20,845 bases of DNA from Damh-18 sp036275695. GTDB lineage: Bacteria; Patescibacteriota; Minisyncoccia; Phycocordibacterales; UBA918. Of this stretch, positions 1 to 6,020 are shown in pieces; the stretch's first letter is position 1; the number at the start of each line of letters is the position of its first letter. The translations under genes and the position numbers were made by a program. A model generated the notes under the pieces. It was not told where the DNA came from. It searched no databases and saw only the letters and a list, made by a program, of their open reading frames with translations. The stretch covers positions 1 to 20,845 of the forward strand of contig DASUDI010000014.1 of NCBI GenBank assembly GCA_036275695.1. The letters run 5' to 3'.

Positions 1-646
1 TCGCTACCATTTTAAAAGCCTTCTTTAGGAAAGGGAGTGCCGAAAGATTTTCAGGCAATTCAGTTGGCGCAGCTTTTGAGTCAAAAACGAAATCAACCCA
101 AGTAATTCGTTCCGTTTTGACGATATTATTTGGAACTGGTAGTTGAGTACTTGGGTCAATTGGTACCCCCATAACAGAAACTCCGCTTCCGAAAACAACA
201 CCTGAAGTCCAACTCACTCCCCCACCAGAAGGATGGGCAACGCACGTCTCAACAGTCTCCCTTCTAGTTTGAGGCACTAAAGTAACGTGCTTATTTTTGT
301 TATTAAGAACATTAAACCATTTAATCGTATCATTTCCGTTGTAGGGTTGAAATTTATCAAATACTAACTTGGTAGCACTATCAACAGCGCCGTATCGTTT
401 AGTAAAATCATTCAAATGTTTACAGATTGGAAAATATTTATCTGAATTAGCAACTCTACCATTAAGATAATCCAGAGCTGATTTTAGGTCTCCAAGATAC
501 GCTTTAATATCAACTAGAAGAACATCTGGAATTTTTTGGGAATTAAGTGAATTTCGATATGCGAGCTCAATTTCACTGAGCCGGTCTTTAGCTGCGCGCA
601 TTACAGCATCAATATCAGTATATTTTGAATAAATACTTCCTTCCAC
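1..646 (-). CDS. Hypothetical protein, partial (3' end beyond left edge)
   Basis: An open frame of about 215 codons enters from the left edge and reads back to a GTG at 646. The frame is closed upstream by a TAG at 677-679, and no ATG lies between that stop and the GTG. The first ATG inside is codon 17, so the true start is GTG 646 or that ATG. The protein begins VEGSIYSKYTDIDAVMRAAK and is mixed helical and soluble, with no signal peptide or membrane segment in the visible part. I recognise no family. Base composition is low in G+C like the neighbouring kinase gene and unlike the rest of the window. A TATAAT hexamer ends 7 bases before the GTG. The coding call rests on the long open frame and natural codon use; the function is unknown. 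Confidence 0.72.
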   Translation of the reverse strand, partial: MEGSIYSKYTDIDAVMRAAKDRLSEIELAYRNSLNSQKIPDVLLVDIKAYLGDLKSALDYLNGRVANSDKYFPICKHLNDFTKRYGAVDSATKLVFDKFQPYNGNDTIKWFNVLNNKNKHVTLVPQTRRETVETCVAHPSGGGVSWTSGVVFGSGVSVMGVPIDPSTQLPVPNNIVKTERITWVDFVFDSKAAPTELPENLSALPFLKKAFKMVA

Positions 647-653
647 ATTATAT

Positions 654-659
654 ATTATA
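654..659 (-). promoter_or_regulatory. Candidate -10 box, leaderless start of the left-edge gene
   Basis: Reading on the minus strand, TATAAT occupies 659 to 654 and is followed by 7 bases and then the GTG at 646. Transcription would begin at or next to the start codon. No good -35 box is visible and the surroundings are AT-rich, so a chance match is possible. Confidence 0.35.
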
Positions 660-835
660 TCGCTTTTTAAGCTCTGCTAAGTCTATACAAATCTAGATAA
701 GCATTTCATTGACGCTCTTCGTGCTAACACAAGTCTGTTGAGCATCATGAGTTAGAACCTTTCAGTTCCTTGCCCAGTAAGGTTATTTTTAATACTTTTA
801 TAATACCATAGCGACGTATCAAGAGCGAAGTTATA

Positions 836-1396
836 TTATAAATTAAATTTATCCTTAATTTGTTTTGCTACTATTTCTGGACTAATATTTGTGTTATTGA
901 TTCGAATGTAATTCTTTTCTTTTATTTCTCCATCAAGAGAATTTGGCCTATGTTTTAATAAACTATCCCTTAATTCGTCATCTGAACCAGCCTCTCCTCT
1001 TTTTGATGGTTTATGATTTAATCTATGTTCAGTTTTATTTCTTTTTATTCTTTCTTCGAGATTAGATTCAAGCTCAACAAAATATATTTCAGATCCTTTA
1101 TCTTTGAAAATTTTTATTAGATTTTCTATATAATCCCAATCATGCTTATCATCAAAATACCATACATAAGTAAATATTAAACCCTCTAAATCGCTATTGG
1201 AGACTTCTTTAAAAATCTCTTCACGAAAGAGATTGGATAATCTTTTAAAAGATGGCGTTCCATAATCAAAAAAATTCAAGACTAACTCAATCGTCATATG
1301 ATTATGAAATAACTTTAAATTTGTTATTTTTGATAGTTCTTGGCCAACTGTCATCTTCCCGACAGCTTGTGGCCCTGTTATTAGAATAAATTTCAT
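836..1396 (-). CDS. P-loop kinase-like protein (AAA/shikimate kinase-type fold)
   Basis: A 186-residue soluble protein that begins with a beta strand and a Walker A loop, GPQAVGKMT (residues 8-16), where Gly13-Lys14 would bind the nucleotide phosphates. The following HNHMTIELV stretch (about residues 31-39) matches a widespread family of small bacterial 'AAA family ATPase' proteins that resemble nucleoside, shikimate and chloramphenicol kinases. The substrate cannot be read from the sequence. The Arg/Lys-rich middle (ERIKRNKTEHR) could be a lid as in small-molecule kinases; this is an inference. The gene is AT-rich, with many ATA, AAA and TTA codons, in contrast to the genes from 1776 on. It lies on the 3' side of tRNA-Gln, a common insertion site. 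A TATAAC hexamer ends 8 bases before the ATG. Confidence 0.85.
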   Translation of the reverse strand: MKFILITGPQAVGKMTVGQELSKITNLKLFHNHMTIELVLNFFDYGTPSFKRLSNLFREEIFKEVSNSDLEGLIFTYVWYFDDKHDWDYIENLIKIFKDKGSEIYFVELESNLEERIKRNKTEHRLNHKPSKRGEAGSDDELRDSLLKHRPNSLDGEIKEKNYIRINNTNISPEIVAKQIKDKFNL

Positions 1397-1446
1397 ATTT
1401 ATATGTTATATCGTTAAACAATATAAATTAATAGAGATTACGCGTC

Positions 1447-1458
1447 TCGTGCGCACGA
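1447..1458. repeat. 12-bp perfect palindrome downstream of tRNA-Gln
   Basis: TCGTGCGCACGA is its own reverse complement and lies 14 bases past the CCA end of the tRNA, on the 3' side. It has no U-tract and is too short for a firm functional call. It could aid 3' processing or act as a protein-binding site. Confidence 0.35.
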
Positions 1459-1471
1459 ACCTTGCTCTTAC

Positions 1472-1545
1472 TGGCTGGGGAACAGGGACTCGAACCCCGA
1501 TACTCAGGACCAAAACCTGATGTCCTACCTTTAGACGATTCCCCA
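1472..1545 (-). tRNA. tRNA-Gln (anticodon UUG)
   Basis: Read on the minus strand, the gene forms a full cloverleaf. The 7-bp acceptor stem pairs TGGGGAA (1545-1539) with TTCCCCA (1482-1476), followed by discriminator G and an encoded CCA (1474-1472). The anticodon stem TCAGG/CCTGA encloses the 7-base loop TTTTGGT, giving anticodon TTG, which reads CAA as glutamine. The T arm CGGGG-TTCGAGT-CCCTG includes one G-T pair. Total length is 74 bases. The 3' end points toward the AT-rich left part of the window. Confidence 0.96.
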
Positions 1546-1615
1546 AAAAATAACTTCAAAAAGAAGTGCTATGATTGTGCCAAAAAATAGGAAAATAGCA
1601 AGGTTTGAGGTGGTT

Positions 1616-1654
1616 GCGCGTAAACGCTGTGACGTAGTCACAGCGTTTACCCGC
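1616..1654. repeat. Long inverted repeat (14 bp perfect core)
   Basis: GTAAACGCTGTGAC (1620-1633) and its exact reverse complement (1637-1650) are separated by three bases. After one mismatched pair, three more pairs extend the stem to 1616/1654. No run of T follows on either strand, so it is not a standard intrinsic terminator. It sits between the 5' side of the tRNA and the peroxiredoxin promoter, so an operator or an RNA stem between the two units is plausible. Confidence 0.7.
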
Positions 1655-1696
1655 GAATAGTCATATAATTCTTCAAGACATGTCATATTTTGGAAT

Positions 1697-1724
1697 TTGT
1701 AATATATGCACGACATTATATAAT
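1697..1724 (+). promoter_or_regulatory. Candidate sigma70-type promoter of the peroxiredoxin gene
   Basis: TTGTAA (1697-1702) and a perfect TATAAT (1719-1724) are 16 bases apart. The predicted start near 1731 gives a leader of about 45 bases. That leader contains AAGGAG (1752-1757), which is 18 bases from the ATG at 1776 and so unusually far for a Shine-Dalgarno site. A five-codon ORF (ATG at 1749, stop TAA) overlaps the AAGGAG. Confidence 0.55.
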
Positions 1725-1775
1725 AGATGCCTACTGGCGTGATGTATTATGAAAGGAGTAAATTAAACTTTAATT

Positions 1776-2312
1776 ATGGAATATCCAACAAAAGTACCGC
1801 AGGTAATATTCAAAACGCGCGTTCGTGATGAGTCCGTTGAGGGGCCAAATCCCTATCGTTGGCAAGATGTCGCAACTGACGAAATTTTTAAAGATAAGAA
1901 AGTGGTTGTATTCGCGTTGCCCGGAGCGTTTACCCCCACCTGTTCGTCTACACATCTTCCAGGGTATGAAGAAAAGTATGATGAGTTTAAGACACTCGGT
2001 GTCGATGAGGTCTACTGTCTTTCAGTAAATGATGCGTTTGTCATGTTCCAGTGGGGTAAGGCACAGAATGTATCAAAGGTTAAACTCATTCCTGATGGGT
2101 CTGCCGATTTTACCCGTGGCATGGGAATGCTTGTGAAAAAAGACAATCTTGGTTTTGGTGAGCGATCATGGCGTTATTCAATGTATGTTGAAAATGGTGA
2201 GATTAAGAAACTTTTTTCTGAGGAAGGGTTTATGGATAATTGCCCCACCGATCCATTTGAGGTGTCTGATGCTGATACTATGCTCGCGTACTTGAGGGAA
2301 CAGAGAGGATAA
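1776..2312 (+). CDS. Peroxiredoxin, Prx5/redoxin type
   Basis: A 178-residue thiol peroxidase that would reduce H2O2 and alkyl hydroperoxides in the cytoplasm. The thioredoxin-fold active site PGAFTPTCSSTHLPGY carries the peroxidatic Cys56 with the conserved Pro49 and Thr53. The Arg of the active site is likely Arg133 in RSWRYSMYV. Two further cysteines, Cys81 and Cys156, could resolve the sulfenic acid, but which one does is not clear. Length and motif order match the Prx5 (hybrid AhpE/Prx5) group. No partner glutaredoxin or thioredoxin gene lies beside it. It has its own promoter and ends in a strong hairpin terminator, so it is a single-gene unit. Confidence 0.95.
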   Translation: MEYPTKVPQVIFKTRVRDESVEGPNPYRWQDVATDEIFKDKKVVVFALPGAFTPTCSSTHLPGYEEKYDEFKTLGVDEVYCLSVNDAFVMFQWGKAQNVSKVKLIPDGSADFTRGMGMLVKKDNLGFGERSWRYSMYVENGEIKKLFSEEGFMDNCPTDPFEVSDADTMLAYLREQRG

Positions 2313-2367
2313 GCGTGAAAATAAAAATGCCTGGCACCTTCGGTGCCAGGCATTTTTATTTTCACGC
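2313..2367. terminator. Bidirectional intrinsic terminator, 26-bp perfect stem
   Basis: The arms 2313-2338 and 2342-2367 are exact reverse complements around a three-base loop; the central C(TTCG)G is the very stable UUCG tetraloop. The GC-rich top (GCCTGGCACC) has A-runs and T-runs on its flanks, so it can stop transcripts from both sides. It begins immediately after the peroxiredoxin stop codon and ends six bases before the convergent exported-protein gene. Confidence 0.93.
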
Positions 2368-2373
2368 AATACA

Positions 2374-2748
2374 TTATCCAGCACTTATCTGCGCGAGTCT
2401 GATAGCCAGGTCCGTAATGGTGTATACGTCCACGCCGTCAATGATGTAATGGTAGTGATCTTGTATTTCGAAACGTTGGATACGAACACCGTATGCGTTG
2501 GGAATATTGTATTGAGCAAAGGTGATACCGGTTTCAGTTATTCCTGACGCATTCCCATCAGGGTGTACAATAAAACTTGCAATCTTGGGGTGGGGGAGTA
2601 TCAGCCAGTTTTCATTGGTAAAGCGAAAAGGTGTTGGCTCGTAGGGAGAGGGGATAGCCGTGTACACCTCCTCAGCATGAGTAAGTGTGAAACCACACGT
2701 AAAGAGAACAAAACCAAGGAATAAAGAAAAATTGCGATATCGTGACAT
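2374..2748 (-). CDS. Small exported protein of unknown function
   Basis: A 124-residue protein with a clear signal peptide: basic MSRYR, a hydrophobic core FSLFLGFVLFTCGFTL, and a likely cleavage site after THA (about residue 25). The mature part of about 100 residues is rich in aromatic residues and beta-prone, with no cysteine and no motif I recognise. It would lie outside the cytoplasmic membrane. A strong promoter at 2828-2857 and a leader of about 72 bases precede it; AAGG lies a few bases before the ATG. The near-consensus promoter and the perfect terminator suggest strong expression, but the role is unknown. Confidence 0.8.
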   Translation of the reverse strand: MSRYRNFSLFLGFVLFTCGFTLTHAEEVYTAIPSPYEPTPFRFTNENWLILPHPKIASFIVHPDGNASGITETGITFAQYNIPNAYGVRIQRFEIQDHYHYIIDGVDVYTITDLAIRLAQISAG

Positions 2749-2776
2749 ACCTTAAAAATCATCTTATGAGTAAAAG

Positions 2777-2801
2777 ACACCGAAGTAATTAGACTTGGTG
2801 T
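2777..2801 (-). promoter_or_regulatory. Leader hairpin of the exported-protein gene
   Basis: In the transcript of the 2374-2748 gene, ACACC pairs with GGTGT and AAGT with ACTT across one bulged C, giving about nine pairs with a six-base loop. It lies between the predicted start near 2821 and the ATG. A stabilising or regulatory 5' stem is possible. Confidence 0.4.
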
Positions 2802-2827
2802 ACAGAACAGAGATCAAATATAATGAT

Positions 2828-2857
2828 ATTATAACATGCAATCAGAATGTATGTCAA
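2828..2857 (-). promoter_or_regulatory. Near-perfect sigma70 promoter for the exported-protein gene
   Basis: On the minus strand a perfect TTGACA (2857-2852) is followed by 18 bases and a perfect TATAAT (2833-2828). A TG one base before the -10 gives an extended -10 as well. It is one of the two best promoters in the window and drives the 2374-2748 gene. Confidence 0.88.
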
Positions 2858-2947
2858 ATTGTTACTGAACGCAAAGTCGTGTTGAGATGTTGTCTGTCTA
2901 TATCAAATAAAGACAGTGAATAACTGAGCCGTGTGGAGATGTCTGTG

Positions 2948-2956
2948 TGATATGAT
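2948..2956 (+). promoter_or_regulatory. Candidate extended -10 promoter of the glucan operon
   Basis: TGATATGAT (TG, one base, then TATGAT) forms an extended -10. No convincing -35 is seen. The predicted start near 2963 leaves a leader of about 69 bases with AGGTGA at 3016-3021 as ribosome binding site for the ATG at 3032. Confidence 0.42.
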
Positions 2957-3031
2957 GAAATCAAATTCAGTCTTTTCAAGGTGAAATTGAGGTAGTTGTA
3001 TTAGTTTACATCAGTAGGTGATGAGTACGAC

Positions 3032-4261
3032 ATGAGAGTTTTAACATTTGGATGGGATTATCCACCACATACCACAGGTGGTCTTGGTATGGCTTGTTTT
3101 GCGCTCACTGAGGCTTTAGTGCGGGATGATATTGAGGTGATTTTTGTACTTCCTCGAAGGCAACCTGTTTTGGGAAGCAATCAATTTATTTTTGCCGATA
3201 AAAGTGACATGTCGGTGCGGGTGCGGTATGTACATTCAAGTTTGCTACCATATCAGAATGCTTCTACTATGGTGGAAGTGTATGATGCTGATGGAAAGAA
3301 AGTGCTTTACACGTCATCAATAATCGAGCAAGTTCACCAATACGCGAATCAGGTGGCGCGTATCGCGCAGGAAGAAGATTTTGACATCATTCATGCGCAT
3401 GATTGGACGTCATATTGTGCTGGTATTATGGCGAAAAAAATAAAAAATAAACCACTCATCGTGCATACTCATGCTACCGCATACGACCAAGCGGGTGGCG
3501 ACCATGCCGATCCTCAGGTCTATGCAATTGAAAAGGAGGGCTTTGAGACTGCTGACGCGATTATCGCGGTGAGTAATTTTACCAAAGACCTCATTGTGCG
3601 GAAATATCATATCAGTCCAGATAAGGTGACTGTGATACATAACGGTTGTGACACCGATGAGCCAGTACGGCACAGGCCGACACTAACTGAACTGAAAGCA
3701 CAGGGCAAAAAATTGGTGTTGTACCATGGGCGTATCACAATTCAAAAAGGAGTAGATTATTTTATTAAGGCAGCGCGAAAGGTGGTTGAGTATGACCCAC
3801 ATGTCATTTTCATTATTTCAGGTAAGGGTGATATGGAAGCGCAGATTATGAGACAGGTGGGAGAAATGGGGCTTTCAGAGCATGTTATATTCGCGGGCGC
3901 GTTGTGGTACGATGAACGTGATCAGATGTATCAGAGCGTCGATCTTGTGGTTATGCCGTCAGTTTCCGAGCCCTTTGGGTTGGTGCCACTTGAAGCAATG
4001 CGCCACGGTACGCCAGCACTCATTTCAAAGCAGTCGGGAGTTTCAGAAGTAGTCACGCACGTGTTGAAGGTTGATTTTTGGGATGTTGATCAGATGGCAA
4101 ACAAGATTTTAGCAGCGTTGCGATATCCAGCGCTTCACCAACAACTGCGAAAAGAAGGAAGAAATGAAATAAATCGCCTCTCATGGAACGGAGTTGCAAG
4201 TAAGGTCCGAGCACTCTATCAGCATCTTTTGCGCATGATTCGTAATCGCAGTAAACAGTAA
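3032..4261 (+). CDS. Glycosyltransferase, GT4/GT5-like (glycogen synthase-type)
   Basis: A 409-residue GT-B fold enzyme, soluble, with no signal peptide. The N-terminal domain opens with MRVLTFGWDYPP and GGLG (residues 16-19), the nucleotide-sugar loop of glycogen/starch synthases, and has HAHDW at 121-125. The C-terminal domain has GRITIQKG (Arg234, Lys239, phosphate binding) and the retaining EX7E motif, Glu313 and Glu321, in PSVSEPFGLVPLEAM. It probably transfers glucose from ADP- or UDP-glucose to an alpha-glucan; donor and acceptor cannot be fixed from sequence. It is first in a four-gene run and its stop is one base from the GH57 start. The start is supported by AGGTGA ten bases upstream. 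Alternatives are a sucrose- or trehalose-type GT4. Confidence 0.9.
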   Translation: MRVLTFGWDYPPHTTGGLGMACFALTEALVRDDIEVIFVLPRRQPVLGSNQFIFADKSDMSVRVRYVHSSLLPYQNASTMVEVYDADGKKVLYTSSIIEQVHQYANQVARIAQEEDFDIIHAHDWTSYCAGIMAKKIKNKPLIVHTHATAYDQAGGDHADPQVYAIEKEGFETADAIIAVSNFTKDLIVRKYHISPDKVTVIHNGCDTDEPVRHRPTLTELKAQGKKLVLYHGRITIQKGVDYFIKAARKVVEYDPHVIFIISGKGDMEAQIMRQVGEMGLSEHVIFAGALWYDERDQMYQSVDLVVMPSVSEPFGLVPLEAMRHGTPALISKQSGVSEVVTHVLKVDFWDVDQMANKILAALRYPALHQQLRKEGRNEINRLSWNGVASKVRALYQHLLRMIRNRSKQ

Positions 4262-4262
4262 T

Positions 4263-5603
4263 ATGCTCACTATCTGTCCTTATTTTCATGTACATCAGCC
4301 ATACCGCATCAAGCAGTATCGTGTATTTGATATTGGAAATGATCCTAATTATTTTAATGATGATGGGTTAAGTGATCTCAATAATCGAAAAATTATCGAG
4401 AAAGTCGCAGAGAAGTCGTATCGACCCATGAATACGCTTCTTTCCGAGATGTTGCAGCGATATCCTGAATTTAAATTCGCGCTCTCATTTTCAGGTACGG
4501 TACTTGATCAATTTGAAGCATATGCGCCAGATGTGCTCGAAAGTTTTAGAAAACTAATCGCGACAGGACGCGTTGAAGTTTTGGCAGATACGTATCATCA
4601 CTCGCTCGCGTTTTTCTATTCCGTACCAGAATTTGAACGTCAGGTGACGCTTCATGATAAAAAAATTAAAGATTTATTTGGGTATGCTCCACGTGTGTTT
4701 CGAAACACAGAGTTGTCCTATCGAAATGACCTTGCGCGCTGGTGTGAAGACAATGGGTATGTGGGAATTATGGCTGAGGGGTGGCACACGATTTTAGGTT
4801 GGAGGAGTCCCAATTTCGTTTATACCCCCGAAGGATGCGCTCGCATAAAGGTACTTCTTAAAAACTATAAATTGTCAGACGACATCGCATTTCGTTTTGG
4901 AAATAAGGGATGGGAGAGTTGGCCCCTCAACGCGGAAACGTACGCAAATTGGATTCACGCGCACCACGGTGATGGACAGACAATTAACCTATTTATGGAC
5001 TATGAGACTTTTGGTGAACATCAATGGGAAGATACAGGAATCTTTGATTTTATGCGCGTGCTCCCTGAAATGTTGTTGCGTCACCCACACACTTCATTCA
5101 AAACACCTACCGAAACCATAGAGACGTACGACTCTGTGGGGTATGTTGATTCTCCACACATACTTACCTGGGCTGATACCGACCGTGACCTCACTGCGTG
5201 GACAGGAAATGATATACAGAAAGATGCGATTCGCATTATCTATGAGATGGAACCACAGGTCCTGCGTACTGGTGACGCCACACTTATAGAGCAGTGGCGG
5301 AAGTTGCAAACGAGTGATCATTTTTATTACATGTGCACGAAGTGGTCGGCTGATGGAGATGTGCACGCGTATTTCAGTCCTTACCAATCCCCATATGATG
5401 CGTATGTCGCTTTCATGAATGCCGTAAATGATTTACAATTAAGAGTACAGCGTATTAATGCTCAGCAAGAATGCGAGCGTGAGCAGCGAGAAGAAATTGC
5501 GGAGGTTGTAATGCAACCGCGAAGTGTGTGGAGGCGGTGCGTACGATGGGTGAGGCGTTGCTTTGAAGGGATTCGCTTGTTTTTTATTAAAATTTTTAAA
5601 TAA
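4263..5603 (+). CDS. GH57 family glycoside hydrolase (alpha-amylase / glucanotransferase type)
   Basis: A 446-residue enzyme acting on alpha-1,4-glucans, cytoplasmic as no signal peptide is present. GH57 motifs appear in order: HVHQPYR (residues 9-15, motif 1), the nucleophile Glu150 in RNTELSY (motif 3) and the acid/base Asp246 in MDYETFGEHQ (motif 4). The length fits the short GH57 alpha-amylase group; hydrolase, branching and transferase activities cannot be told apart here. The last 30 residues are unusual: a strongly basic stretch alternating Arg with Trp, Phe and Ile (RRCVRWVRRCFEGIRLFFIK) that would form an amphipathic helix and may bind membrane or another protein. It lies one base after the glycosyltransferase gene, so translation is probably coupled. 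Confidence 0.94.
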   Translation: MLTICPYFHVHQPYRIKQYRVFDIGNDPNYFNDDGLSDLNNRKIIEKVAEKSYRPMNTLLSEMLQRYPEFKFALSFSGTVLDQFEAYAPDVLESFRKLIATGRVEVLADTYHHSLAFFYSVPEFERQVTLHDKKIKDLFGYAPRVFRNTELSYRNDLARWCEDNGYVGIMAEGWHTILGWRSPNFVYTPEGCARIKVLLKNYKLSDDIAFRFGNKGWESWPLNAETYANWIHAHHGDGQTINLFMDYETFGEHQWEDTGIFDFMRVLPEMLLRHPHTSFKTPTETIETYDSVGYVDSPHILTWADTDRDLTAWTGNDIQKDAIRIIYEMEPQVLRTGDATLIEQWRKLQTSDHFYYMCTKWSADGDVHAYFSPYQSPYDAYVAFMNAVNDLQLRVQRINAQQECEREQREEIAEVVMQPRSVWRRCVRWVRRCFEGIRLFFIKIFK

Positions 5604-5617
5604 GTAAACATAGTTTT

Positions 5618-6013
5618 ATGGCTACAACAAAAAAAGTACTCACGCCAAAGAGCGTATCAAAGACAAAGAATGTCTCACCCAAAAAGCCTTCTCGGACGTC
5701 AGTTTCTGCTAAAAAAAGTGCAAAGCGTGCACCTTCAAAATCACCAAGACCGCTTGTACATGTGTCTAATGAACAGTGTTTCTGGGTACGTGATGGACAG
5801 ATTTTACAAAATCTCGATGAATTAAAAAACGCCCTTTTTCATATGGATGACGCACTATATCAGTATCACGTTACTGAGGATAAGAGTGATTTTGCAAATT
5901 GGGTCGAGTTTGTACTTGGCGATGAAAAATGCGCGCATGACCTGAGAGGCGCACGCACGCCCAAAGATGCACAGTCGGTTGTAGTGCGGTATTTACGTTT
6001 ATATAAGGTGTAA
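5618..6013 (+). CDS. DUF5752-like protein with Lys-rich N-terminal tail
   Basis: A 131-residue protein in two parts. Residues 1-46 are a low-complexity basic tail of Lys, Ser, Thr, Pro and Ala (for example KKPSRTSVSAKKSAKRAPSK) that looks like histone H1-type tails. Residues 47-131 form a compact domain: FWVRDG, then LDELKNALFHMDDALYQYHV, DFANWVEFVLGD and a helical end. This pattern of FxxxDG, a helix, and W-(I/V)-x-x-VLGD matches my recollection of DUF5752, which is found beside alpha-glucan enzymes in archaea and CPR bacteria. Its position between GH57 and GH15 supports that. It has 14 bases before it and 7 after it, so it is in the operon. The function is unknown; a scaffold or regulator of glucan metabolism is a guess. 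Confidence 0.75.
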   Translation: MATTKKVLTPKSVSKTKNVSPKKPSRTSVSAKKSAKRAPSKSPRPLVHVSNEQCFWVRDGQILQNLDELKNALFHMDDALYQYHVTEDKSDFANWVEFVLGDEKCAHDLRGARTPKDAQSVVVRYLRLYKV

Positions 6014-6020
6014 TTGAAGC

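Noticed and set aside
1531..1716. 61-codon minus-strand open frame with a hydrophobic end
   Set aside because: It overlaps the tRNA-Gln 5' end and the inverted repeat, has no ribosome site, and its composition follows the RNA features.
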